Positions 1 through 9,300 of a DNA stretch of 64,000 nt are shown here, one piece after another. Under the pieces are notes generated by a model that was given only the letters and a program-made list of their open reading frames with translations, made no database searches and was not told the DNA's origin. The DNA is from Macropodus opercularis (lineage: Eukaryota; Chordata; Actinopteri; Anabantiformes; Osphronemidae), in contig CM061097.1 of assembly GCA_030770545.1 (NCBI GenBank), positions 22,008,501-22,072,500 on the forward strand, written 5' to 3'. Every line of letters starts with the position of its first letter. Position 1 is the first letter of the stretch. Both the position numbers and the translations under genes were made by a program.

Positions 1-110
1 TCTGATGTGTGTGTTTCAAACTATACTTTAATGCAATCGGCTTGTTCTGTTTTCTGCATGCATCCTACTATCTAAGCTTTCAACTACTATTTTAACTACT
101 ACTTAACTAT

Positions 111-436
111 TTAGATTCCTACAATTGTTTGTGTGTTTGTCTCGCCGGACACTTTTAAGTTGATAAATGAGTCCTTGTTACTGGTTCTGGTGCTGGTCAA
201 GCACTGGAATCTGCCCTGGTCCTGAACCTTGACCCCCGTCAGCTGCAGTGAGGCGTTTCCTCCGGAGATCTGATCCCGGAACAGTGACGTCCTGCCTGTG
301 AAGCGCTGGTCCTGGTTTGTGAGCTGGTCTCGGTAGTCATGGCAGGAGTGGACGTGAAGGTCACATCAAGGTCAGCGTCTCCCTGAAAGCTGCACGGTAG
401 CGCGCATGTTTCCATGGCAACACACGACGCAAACAT
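111..436 (-). pseudogene. Broken B7/butyrophilin-like immunoglobulin V-set exon
   Basis: Read on the minus strand, this is a V-type immunoglobulin domain of the B7/CD276/butyrophilin-like kind that is expanded in fish, where such proteins are cell-surface ligands acting on lymphocytes. The first half (frame starting at 436) reads CALPCSFQGDADLDV and holds the first disulfide cysteine. The second half (365 down to 111, another frame) contains DQLTNQDQRFTGR, then GRTSLFRDQISGGNASLQL, then VKVQDQGRFQC with the second cysteine, then SFINLKV, the last V-set strand. Between the halves, near 356-368, about ten residues that should include the conserved core tryptophan are missing and the frame changes, so one exon cannot encode the domain. 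No matching signal-peptide, C-type or membrane exon was recognised nearby, and no good donor follows LKV. I see the motifs and the break directly; family membership is from known V-set patterns. It is probably a pseudogene exon, although a sequencing deletion is possible. Confidence 0.72.
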
Positions 437-1074
437 TCATACAGAATTAGATGATTTAATTATTTAGAGGTTTTAAATATTCATTAGGTGAGGATCCTAT
501 AGCTGATTTAGTTCTACTTGAGTATTTCTTCGCTTTCTTGTTTCACTGTGATCATTTAGTCGACAGTTCACCCAGTGTAAAATTGAAAAGCTGCTTTCTG
601 TCGTGTGAAACAGGCCTCATGGAGTTTGTGTTGTGCAAATCGCTGTATTTTTGGTTTTGAAGTGTCAACCGCTTTTAGTTCTTTTACGCAGCATAAAAAT
701 CCTCCCATTGTCACTTACGTTGATGCTGTAATGAAACTTCTGTTTATTATAAATAAAACTTGTGTTAATGAAACCAGCTCAGAAATAGACGGCGTCGTCT
801 GCTCTAAACGCTCGGCACCAAATGGAATCCGATTCAGTTCATTTCACTTTTTCATGTGTTTTTCTTGCTGGTTTTTAATATTTTTCTCGTTATGGGGGTT
901 TGTGTGTTTCATAATCAGGCGATGTCCGTGACTCACACATCCAGCAGACAAAGAACGGGCCTGGTTCTGATTATCCGGTCCGCACAGCCGTCCGTGAGCA
1001 GGTCCGTTCTAAACAGAACCATCGTGTTTCTCTACAGGTGTGACGTCGTTGAGGTGCGTCCAGATCAGATGCGT
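437..1074. other. No recognised feature
   Basis: AT-rich DNA with short open frames on the plus strand (605-931, 856-1083) that show no domain, no compositional sign of coding and no family resemblance. Nothing else was recognised here. Confidence 0.5.
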
Positions 1075-2908
1075 CATGGATGAACATGTTCCAGTTAACG
1101 GAGGGCTGGGACCAAGTCCCCGACGCCGCTGGAGGAAGAGACCTACTGGGAGGAGGACGAGCGTTTTTCTATTGGCTGGGATCGGTAGGAGAATTTCTCT
1201 AGTATGTTATTACCAGTAATGAGTGCGTCGCCTTCGCTGTGATCTTTAATACGCGCAGGCGTAATGATGACACGTTGGGGTCCAGTCTCTGACGATGATG
1301 TTACACACATTGCTCTAAACCGAGTCTCTAGGTGGAGACGCAGCATAGTTAGTTGATAGCAGTTTAAACCAGGTAGTGGTTTGCTGACGCATCAATATGT
1401 GACGTGTCTAATGTGTCTAATGTGAATGTTTGACGCTGGCTTGATTCTCGTTGCGTCTCTCGGGGCAGGACGAGCGTGTCCTGGAGGGATTCCTTCAGAC
1501 ATCGGGGTCGGAGTAAACCTCCGGCTGGTCGCCTCCTCTCAGACCTACCTGATCCCGCAAGAGTCCAGAACCACAGGACGGAACCGACCAGTGAGAACTG
1601 GGTGAGACTGGGTCTGCTCATGTCAGGTTAGTCCTCAGTTCAATAAAGATTTCGGTTTCCTCCAGATCATCGTTAGGTGCGACGGTCTCCCCAGAACCGT
1701 GACACTGAGCGGAGGCTCGTGAGCAGGGAGGGAACCAATTGGATCCGATCCGTCACTGACCTCACGCAAACCGATTACTTGCGTTTGTTTTATTGTAGTT
1801 TTCTCTACATTTAGACTAAATTAGTAAAAACACAAAGTGGAACGGTTTTCTTCACGTCACTTAATTTTCCTAAGCTACATGTGGAGTGAGCTGACACCTT
1901 TCAAAATAAAGCTGTGATGATGCTTTATTAGCTCACAAATGATCTAGAAGATTTAATGATTTGATTGTGTTATAACAACCTTAATGACCTGAAGACCTCA
2001 AGTTACTGTTGGTACCAGCACCACGGCGGCAGACACAGGGAAGGAGAGCGCCCCTGCAGCAGCAGCGCGTGGAAACCTGCACAACACTTCATTTAACATC
2101 AACTGTCGATTCAGTCTTGCACGTTACAGGTAAAAGTCCAGGTTCACGTCCAGAGTCCAGGACTTGCTTCTTGACCCGGAATCCACAGAGACCAGTAAAT
2201 GTCTAGATCTGATCCAGGAGATTCTCTCGATGTTTGTCTCTGTTTGTGTGGAAGGAGGAGGGAACGACATCTGTTTCCATTGACGCGGCTCAGTCCGTCC
2301 ACTACTGGCTCAAGGTGTACGGATACGCGTCGGTTCCTAAAGGTGAGGTAACGACAACAACAGCGATGCTTTACGCACGGTCACGTACTCTACGCGTCCA
2401 CGGCTTCTTTGCACGGGGTAGATTAGAGCCGATTCCTGAGGGCCTTTCACTGGCTGCAGGGTCTCCTCAGAGGAGGACGGATCGCTGCTGGCTCATCCAA
2501 AAACCAGAGGCGAGCGTTAATCTACACACGAACGCACACAGTTCACTTCCTGTCCTAGAGAAATGGCGCCAACGTGTACTTATGTCGGTTATTTATATGC
2601 TCATTTTCATATTAGAAATCAATCAGATATCAGTAGAATTAATAGAGGTGACAAGTCATGTTAAACACTCACACTGTACATGATCCTATTTAACCTGTGT
2701 GTTTCTAATATAAATGCACAGACGAGTTTTAGGTCACGTCATTGTGATGTTTGTGTTTTTACCCTGCAGGCCAAGAAAGTTCTACACCGGGCAGCACAAC
2801 GAGAGCCGCTGCTACGTTCTGCACCAGGACGAGAAAAGCCAAAGCCCCACTAAGAACGTAGCACCAAGAACCGACGTCAGAAAACCTACACGCTCATACA
2901 CACTCTAG
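1075..2908 (+). other. Candidate multi-exon transcription unit, frame unresolved
   Basis: Five GC-richer islands are bounded by plausible splice signals: up to 1184 (donor gtagga), 1469-1626 (acceptor after ggggcag; donor gttagt, or an alternative donor at 1602, gtgaga), 2019-2129 (acceptor after taccag; donor gtaaaa), 2218-2342 (donor gtgagg) and 2770 onward (acceptor after ccctgcag). Two different phase-consistent readings can be threaded. One uses GWD-R-TSVSWRDSFRHRG across the first junction and stops at 2853. The other uses the 1602 donor and includes VWKEEGTTSVSIDAAQ and HYWLKVYGYASVPK. A third frame of the last island stays open to 2908 (KFYTGQHNESRCYVLHQDE). Because several frames survive, the coding frame cannot be chosen. 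I recognise no protein family. It could be a small fish gene, a non-coding transcript or a decayed gene. Confidence 0.3.
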
Positions 2909-3240
2909 TGTGTTACTGTGGCGCTGCATTCAGGGACTTGATTACTGTACAACAAAAGAGTCACAAAAGTGGGGGGAGTGAGTGAACCTCTGCACCTGTC
3001 ACACATGTTTCTAGTGAGGCCAAGAAAGCAAAGCTGCTAAATAGCCAGTAGGACCAAACTATCAGCTTCCACATCATGGGGGTATTTTGACTTTGACTGG
3101 GTTAACAACAACATACATATATTCATTTATATTTTCATAATATTAATATATTAGTTTTGCTTCTCATTGTGTGCAAGGTTTCTCTTTTTGCTTCTAACAT
3201 GTCTGGTAGTGGGTCACACAGGGCAGATGGTGGTTTGTAC
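2909..3240. other. No recognised feature
   Basis: AT-rich sequence between two candidate exon clusters. No repeat family, RNA gene or convincing open frame was seen. Confidence 0.45.
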
Positions 3241-4720
3241 CTGCTGAGACCTGAGTTCCGGTAACATGGCCTGATCCATTAGCATCTCCAGGCTGCACAG
3301 GACGCACTGCTGAGGTTCACCTCCTGTAAACACAGTGAGCAAACCGGTTCAGTTCTGCATTATCTCCTATAAAGTTCACATTTTCTGACAGCTTCCATCA
3401 AGGTTGAGGTTCTGACCTGCTGTATGTTAGTAAAGATGAGGCTTTAACACCTGAACCTGTCCTAAACAGAGTCCAGACGCGTTTCTCCAAAATGAGCCTG
3501 ATTCCACCTCAGAATCACTGCCCAGACAAAAATACTACAAATCAAAAGCAGGTGTGAGTTGAGAGGATCTAGGTCGACCTGAAGACCTGCTACAGATGGA
3601 AGAGTTGTTCTGCTCAACCTGTTTCCACCTCCGTCTCTTCTTAGACTTTCCTGTAGAGGTAGTGTTTGACCTGGGCATTAAACCTACCACTCAGGTGATA
3701 ATGAGCTAAACAAAGCAGAAGTCGCCAAAATAAAAGGCTGCTCCGTCTCCTGTTTAATGTGACTGAACTGTGCCAGAAACGGTGGAATCACCTTTGACGT
3801 CCCTATAGTGAGGAAGAGTTTCTTCTCTGTCACTGCTGAGGCTGTGAGGTCCACGTACGATGAATAACTGGAGGAAAGACTCTGTGGAGAAAGCTGTTAA
3901 TAAACAGAGACGAGTGATGGGAAAAGGATCAAATACGCAGATAAATATGTACGTTACACTCATATTTAGAGGTTTTATACAAGTCACCTTGTTCACATGC
4001 TGACAGAAGAAAATCTACTTCCTGGATCCATTTGCAGCAAAGAATTCATCAGTGACACTGAACTGGAAGAACGACTCATTCAGGGAACATCAGTTGTGTG
4101 AGGTTCTAGTTGTGATGCTACCTGTTCAGCAGAGATGGGGGCGTCCTCCACCTCCTGCTCCCCAGGGTCACAGCGTCTGCACACGACTAACAGACGTCTG
4201 TCACGACCAACTGAGGTCTATGAACTATGAACATTCAACATCTGAATTAATAATTGGGTTTCAGTATAGTTTATAATGGTATATTATGCACCTGTCTTCT
4301 CCTCAGTGGCTGCTTTAACGTGTTTAAATGTCCCAAAGTCATTGTTTCCAGCTCTGAGTGGTTTTCTAACACCTCCTGCAATTGAAGCTCATGTTTTCTT
4401 GGGTTCATCTTTTAGTCGCTGCCAGTTTCATCTTGTATCCAGTTGCAGCCTGACACCGACTGTGTTTGTAACACACTGCAGCATTAAACTTTCACATCAC
4501 GGTCGTGTTTTGTTTCACCGTGACTCTGTCTATATATATATAAGCAACGTTAGCAAAAGAAAAAGGTGCAGGTTAACATGCATTTTTTTCCCTATTTGTC
4601 CGTCAAGTCAAACCAAAGCCGTTTGTGGAGTTGCCTCATTCAGCGAGAGAGTCCTTCTATCAGGAAACGTGTCCAAGCTGTGTTTACCTGAATAAAGGCC
4701 GATCAGCGACGCGTATCCTC
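3241..4720 (-). other. Cluster of short splice-bounded open segments
   Basis: On the minus strand, six segments have an acceptor before them and a GT donor after them: 4720-4688 (donor gtaaac), 4375-4292 (acceptor after caattgcag; donor gtgcat), 4176-4122 (acceptor after cgtgtgcag; donor gtagca), 3893-3792 (acceptor after tattaacag; donor gtgatt), 3650-3619 (acceptor after cctctacag) and 3323-3241 (acceptor after tgtttacag; donor gtacaa). Open readings include GVRKPLRAGNNDFGTFKHVK (4375-4292), RCDPGEQEVEDAPISAEQ (4176-4122), SYSSYVDLTASAVTEKKLF (3893-3792) and QQCVLCSLEMLMDQAMLPEL (3323-3241). I could not join all six in one phase without a stop, and no domain is recognisable. A real gene with missed exons, a non-coding RNA, or chance are all possible. 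Confidence 0.25.
4628..4713 (-). repeat. Inverted copy of the 7337/7800 repeat
   Basis: Read on the minus strand, this stretch matches plus-strand 7337-7420 closely, and 7800-7862 in part. Shared blocks are GGCCTTTATTCAGGTAAAC, GATAGAAGGACTCT and CTGAATGAG, in the same order and similar spacing. It overlaps the first splice-bounded segment of the minus cluster, so that segment may be part of a dispersed repeat, not an exon. Confidence 0.7.
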
Positions 4721-6155
4721 CTGAAGTCGGTGAACTATGGTTCCCAAGGTGCATTTCGTCCAATAAACGTCAGGGCAGATGGAAGATAAATGTAAAGGTG
4801 ACAATTAAATGTTATGGTGATGTTGGCGAAAATATATTCAATTTATCTTAGCCACAAATTATAAAATGTATTATGGCAACGGAGAGTGAGGATTATGGGA
4901 AATGTAGTAAGCAGCTTTGTCAGCGCAACACATTACGACATAAGAGACAAAAGGTAAAACGTGAACATTGAGTCACTGTTATTTGTTCCGCGTTGGAAAG
5001 TATTTGTTAATTTCATAGAATGAAACAGGTCCTTTTGTTTTTACAGGCTATGTTTCATAATAATCATATGCACATTACTTCCTGTCTGACTGACAGATAT
5101 GACAGTGACTGTTGTTGGAAATTCCAAAGTCTTCATTTAGATGAAACTATGCATTTGTGGTCACAGTGATGATGGACCAACCACAGGCTACGGTTGGTTT
5201 ATAGAAAGGTGAACTCACGTCCTCAGGGGCTTTGACATGTTTAAACCTTTACATCATCTGTGAGTGTCATTGAATTTGTTCATAATTATTTTATACAGAT
5301 ATTAACATGTTGTACTGTTGATGTTTTGAAATGTCTAATAAATATTCAGATGTGTTTTGGGAAAATATATTAGTTACAGCAGAAGAATGACACAGACAAA
5401 CATTGTCAGTTCTTTCCTCTTCCATCATTCTGAGAACTAAATGTCTACATAAACGCAAACACTACTGTGATAACAGCACAACATTTAGTCTTAAAGTTGA
5501 TCAGCTGGAGCCTCCAACAGTGGTGTAGGATCTATGGAGCAAAGAGAAAGGAAACGTGTTGAAGTGGATGAACAGCCTCATGAATATGGCTACATTTGCT
5601 GTGATCTGAGTGAGGAAGCCAACCCTGCACTTTGCTCTAACAAAATTATATTTGTCTTTTTTTTTCTTTTCTTTTTTTTGCTATTTCCTTTTATTTGTTT
5701 CATGTTAGTTTTTGTTAAAAGTGACTAATGCTTTACATAGATGTCATTTATCCATGTTGATGTGTAGAGGAAGTAGATTCATATTGTGTCATCTATAGAT
5801 ACAATCTGTTCAGTACATAATAATGAGTTGCTGTGGCAGCGTAGCTGGACATACTGTTGACCTGCCTGTGTGTATAGTGGAGGGTGTTTCTGAACAGAGT
5901 CCTGTTGCCTTAACTGTTGAGAAATGAGCTTGAGAGCAGCATGAAAGTCAAAGTGTATGAGGCTGTCAACTGTAAAATTCTGTCAAACGCTCACTGTCCA
6001 CGTTTGAACTGCAGCTTTAAGTACAAAACCACGGGTCACTGCTGTGTGAACACTCTGACTCTGAAGTCAAGTCTCCTCAGTGACAACACCACCTCCAGCT
6101 TTTATGGTTCAGCTCCTGAGTTAAGTTTCTATTGGTTGAAATGAATGTCAGCCTA
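4721..6155. other. No recognised gene; one T-rich tract
   Basis: Mostly AT-rich single-copy sequence. The only clear feature is a T-rich low-complexity tract at about 5655-5705. An ATG-started open frame at 5534-5728 runs into that tract, which gives a poly-Phe tail, so I do not call it a gene. Confidence 0.5.
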
Positions 6156-6425
6156 ACACTGTGTTTCCCAACCTGTTGGAGCCTCAGCACATGTTTTACA
6201 CTAGAAAACCACACAACACACCTCCAATCAAAAATGCCACAAGAAGCAGATGTAATGTCTAGTGTCAGTTTATTTGGTAGAGGGTCTTGGGCTCTTTCCT
6301 TAACGGCGCCAGGACCAAGCATCTCTAAGGATCATTTTGCAGGTGGTCAGTATCAACATCTCTGCTACGGTGTGAGGCTGTTTAGATTTAGTGATGAGTT
6401 CAGCAGCTTGGTAGCTTTCAGAACT
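6156..6425 (-). mobile_element. hAT-superfamily DNA transposon remnant
   Basis: The plus-strand left edge, cactgtgtttcccaacc at 6157-6173 followed by a gagcctcagcaca-like block (6178-6190) and accacacaacacacc, has the look of hAT terminal sequence (CAGTGTTTCCCAACC type) seen in many vertebrate elements. Inside it, on the minus strand, is a transposase fragment that ends about 70 bp before the terminus, as expected for the 3' end of an element lying on the minus strand. I saw no opposite terminus or 8-bp duplication, so the element is truncated on its upstream side. Confidence 0.62.
6254..6425 (-). pseudogene. hAT (ZBED/FAM200-like) transposase fragment, frameshifted
   Basis: One minus-strand frame (about 6425 down to the stop at 6300-6302) reads SYQAAELITKSKQPHTVAE then MLILTTCKMILRD. 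It matches the conserved SY-x-VA-x-LIAK-x-x-KPHTI-x-E segment of hAT transposases and their domesticated ZBED5/FAM200/GTF2IRD2 relatives. The continuation MLGPGAVKE then PLPNK lies in a second frame starting at 6322. The two halves are adjacent in an intact transposase, so there is at least one frameshift here. An in-frame stop lies just upstream of the conserved block. In the intact enzyme this segment lies before the catalytic core; no catalytic residues are present. The fragment then runs directly into the terminal sequence, implying that the catalytic and dimerisation regions were deleted internally. It cannot be functional. Confidence 0.68.
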
Positions 6426-6763
6426 TTCTCACTCAGCTTGGTGACAGATGTACGACGCAGTAATTAGAGTAATACACTTGCATCGTCAGTAGCCATTTCA
6501 CTCTATAGGGAGGGTGAATCTAAGCTGCATGAGAGACACAAAGTACCTGAGGATACCTGAGTTCTATCATTAAATGAGGAGCAGATTTAAGTGTCACTGA
6601 ATTAAAAGAAATAATTAATAACTACCAGTCAGGTGTCTCATAAAAAATATTTACAGCAAAGACATGACCTGCATTTGCAATGACCACAAGTCTACTGCTC
6701 CTGCTGTTCATGGGACTGATCTCTGTTCACTGCTTGTTCTCTTCATCATAATGTTCAGCTGAC

Positions 6764-6862
6764 TGAAGGAACTCTATTTAATTATAAGAATCAAACATAT
6801 AGAAATAATTATTCAGTCATGCAAAAATGTACATACAAGATGAACCTGATGTAGTATAATCA
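6764..6862 (+). repeat. Direct repeat, copy 1
   Basis: This is a diverged direct copy of 7027-7131. The shared order is GAAGGA-ACTCTAT, TTCAGTCATGCAAA-ATGTACATACAAG, AACCTG and GTAGTAT. The spacing of about 265 bp points to an old tandem duplication. Confidence 0.65.
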
Positions 6863-6944
6863 TGTGTTTCACTTTTTTGTCCATCCTTGACTGACTAATA
6901 AAGTTTACGTGTTTAGGTCTGAGTGAGTTGTGTCTGTTTTTGAG

Positions 6945-6988
6945 CACCTTCTGGCTGAACAGCTCATCTGCAGTTCAACCAGAAGGTG
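6945..6988. repeat. Strong inverted repeat (hairpin)
   Basis: Arms CACCTTCTGGCTGAAC (6945-6960) and GTTCAACCAGAAGGTG (6973-6988) pair over 16 positions with a single G-T, around a 12-nt loop. No poly-T follows, and no element family was recognised. Confidence 0.75.
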
Positions 6989-7026
6989 AGTAATGAGACC
7001 AGATGTGTGTCAGGGTGTTTCCAGCC

Positions 7027-7131
7027 TAAGGAAGGACTCTATGTAATTATTAAATTAACAAAACATGTATAAATATTTATTCAATCATGCAAATATGTAC
7101 ATACAAGTGGAACCTGGCGTAGTATGATCAT
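7027..7131 (+). repeat. Direct repeat, copy 2
   Basis: Partner of 6764-6862, with the same ordered blocks including ATGCAAATATGTACATACAAG and GTAGTATGATCAT. It has small indels relative to copy 1. Confidence 0.65.
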
Positions 7132-7240
7132 CAGTTTATTCCTCCCCAGGAACAGAACTTGACGTGAACCAAGCCTATCAAAGCAACTCAGGCCTCTGAA
7201 ACGTCCACTTCGCACCCTGACCTTTGACCTGTTGGAAAAT

Positions 7241-7291
7241 CTGCTAGCTGCTAGCTGCTAGCGGGACAGCTGCTAGATGCTAGCTGATAGC
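7241..7291. repeat. Short CTGCTAG simple repeat
   Basis: CTGCTAG/CTAGCTG is repeated about six times with interruptions. Single related GCTAGCTG motifs recur at about 7481-7492 and 7920-7930 in the duplicated modules downstream. Confidence 0.8.
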
Positions 7292-7324
7292 TTTGACATT
7301 ATCCCTTTTCCTCGTTTTACACAG

Positions 7325-8839
7325 ACAGACGTTGAAGCCGCGTCGCCTATTGGCCTTTATTCAGGTAAACGCAGACTGGACACATTCACTGATAGAAGGA
7401 CTCTGTCTCTGAATGAGTCAGCATTTTACTTGCTAGGCATTAGCCTCAATGCTGCTACTGATGGTAGCTAACCTGCAGCTCGCTAGCTGCCAGTTTCCAA
7501 TTGGCCAGTAATTAATTTGTGTCTCTACGATCTCAAAATATTTATCTGACTTACCGACTGACAAATATTCAGTTTAGTTTTCAATTTTATAAAAGTAAAA
7601 ATTATATTGCCTGGGATAACATGTTTGCTTACTGATTGGCCTCTGACCCTGGTGACGTCACAGACTGTCGTCTCTAGCGACGGGACAACAATCTTTCAGC
7701 TGTTTCCACAACAGACAGAGACACAGGTAAGATGTTTCCAGCTGAGCTCAATGTTAATTTTACTGTATTTATTCTTTGTTATATGTCTTATTTCTAGTTT
7801 ATCCGATAAACACAGACTAGATATGTTCACCGATAGAAGGACTCTTTCTCTGAATGAGTCAGCATAATACTTGCTAGGCATTAGCCTCAATGTTGCTACT
7901 GATGGTAGCTAACCTGTAGCTCGCTAGCTGCCAGTTTCTAATTGGCCAGTAATTAATTTGTGTCTTTACGATCTCGAAATGCTTATCTGACTTATCGACT
8001 GAGAAATATTTAGTTTAGTTTTCAAGTTCATAAAATTAAAAATTATATTGCCTGGGATAAAATGTTACTTATTGGCCTCCGACACAGGTGACGTCACAGA
8101 CTGTCGTCTCTAGCGACGGGACAACAATCTTTCAGCTGTTTCCACAACGGACAGAGACACAGGTAAGATGTTTCCAGCTGAGCTCAGTGTTAACTTTACT
8201 GTATTTATTCAGTTATATTTCTTATTTCTTGTGTTTAGTTTATCTTAATGCTTCTGTCAAATTCAATGATGAATAATATGTGGTTCTGTCAACCTGAAGT
8301 GCTTTTATATACTGTTAAACTGTCTTTCAATGCTGGATACAGGTAATTAGTTGGAGTCATTGTCTTTCTAGTGTTTGGTTCGTCTGCTTTAGTCAGTGAG
8401 TGGGTACATTAACTGCCGACTGAAACCATCAGTGTCTAACAGTGAACTAAATGCAGTGTTGACATCGCTCAGACTCGTTTCCTTAGTAACAGTAAACAAT
8501 ATTTTCCAGATGATTCCACAGCAGACAGAGACACCGGTCAGACAATTTATAGTTGGGATCAAATGTTTATTTGACTTAAATTTTGTGATCAGTCGAACCA
8601 GAGTGTGATGAGAAGTTAACTGACCTCACCTGCATGTTTAGCTGCACCTTTTTCTGTTTGCTAACACACTGTCACACACTGTTGTTAAACCAGTGATATT
8701 GGGCCTTGCTAACCTCCTTTTCACATGCAGACAGGAGCGAGTCACGGAAAAGGCAGCAAGCTCGACACAAAGTCACAGACTGGACCTTCGAGGCTGCGCA
8801 GGGAAGGAAAACCGCTCATGGACGCTGTGGATCGAGGAG
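7325..8839 (+). other. Candidate exons with a tandemly duplicated 63-bp exon
   Basis: Splice-bounded segments are 7325-7364 (acceptor after ttttacacag; donor gtaaac), 7664-7726 and its near-identical copy 8100-8162 (acceptor after gacgtcacag; donor gtaaga), and 8731-8839 (acceptor after cacatgcag; donor gtagtt). Reading 7325-7364 as ...QTLKPRRLLAFIQ gives phase 0, which fits the 63-bp exon (TVVSSDGTTIFQLFP then QQTETQ or QRTETQ) in either copy, and then TGASHGKGSKLDTKSQTGPS and LRREGKPLMDAV. All joins keep frame. A more diverged copy around 8470-8534 (IFQMIPQQTETP) has lost the frame. The 63-bp exon length preserves frame, so duplication would lengthen the product by 21 residues. I recognise no family. 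Any downstream exon would have to lie beyond the repeats. Confidence 0.33.
7360..8240 (+). repeat. Tandem duplication, about 440-bp unit, two copies
   Basis: 7360-7800 and 7801-8240 are two copies in direct orientation. Examples are GATAGAAGGACTCT at 7391 and 7833, the GGCATTAGCCTCAATG block, ATTGGCCAGTAATTAATTTG, TTATATTGCCTGGGATAA, and the 63-bp segment at 7664 and 8100. The period is 442 bp, falling to 436 bp after a small deletion before the second 63-bp segment. Confidence 0.88.
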
Positions 8840-8848
8840 GTAGTTAAG

Positions 8849-9015
8849 TAGTTTTTCTCTGTTTAAACACGTGTTTCTGGGTTGTTTGTGTCATTGATGC
8901 AGTGGTCAGAGTGTGCTGGCATGCTGGGCCACTCTGTCAGTGATACTGAGGGGCCTGTGTCTTTAGTGTCATGTAGAATGAGTCTTGCTGGGCTGTTGGG
9001 CCACCCGCTTAATAG
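8849..9015. other. No recognised feature
   Basis: Short transition between the last candidate exon and the TAG-rich repeats. The phrase GCTGGGCCAC / TTGGGCCACCC occurs twice (8929 and 8998); nothing else is notable. Confidence 0.4.
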
Positions 9016-9300
9016 TTTTTAGTTAGTATTGTAGTAGAAGTGTCGTAGTAGTATCACAGTAGTAGTAGAAGGGTCATACTAGTAGTAGCAGTAGTAGTAG
9101 GAATAGTACTAGTAGAAGTGTAGTAGTAATGGTATTAGTGTTGTACCTGTAGGACAGTAGTAGTTGTGTTATGGTAGTATAATAGTAGAAGTACTACTAG
9201 TCATGGTAGTGTCCTACTATTTTAGTATTAGCTGTAGTCTAGTATTAGTAGCAGTGTCCTAATAGCAGAAGAATATTAGTAGTAGTCTTACTAGTTTTAG
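9016..9300. repeat. TAG/GTA trinucleotide-like microsatellite
   Basis: Imperfect (TAG)n/(GTA)n tracts with point changes. From about 9232 the first recognisable 40-mer precursors appear (CTGTAGTCTAGTATTAGTAG), so this may be the source from which the adjacent minisatellite arose. Confidence 0.85.

Noticed and set aside
605..931. 108-codon plus-strand open frame
   Set aside because: Cys/Phe/Ser-rich with no recognisable motif and AT-rich non-coding composition.
5534..5728. Plus-strand 64-codon open frame starting MEQRERKRVEV
   Set aside because: Its second half is a reading of a poly-T tract, and no homology or splice structure supports it.
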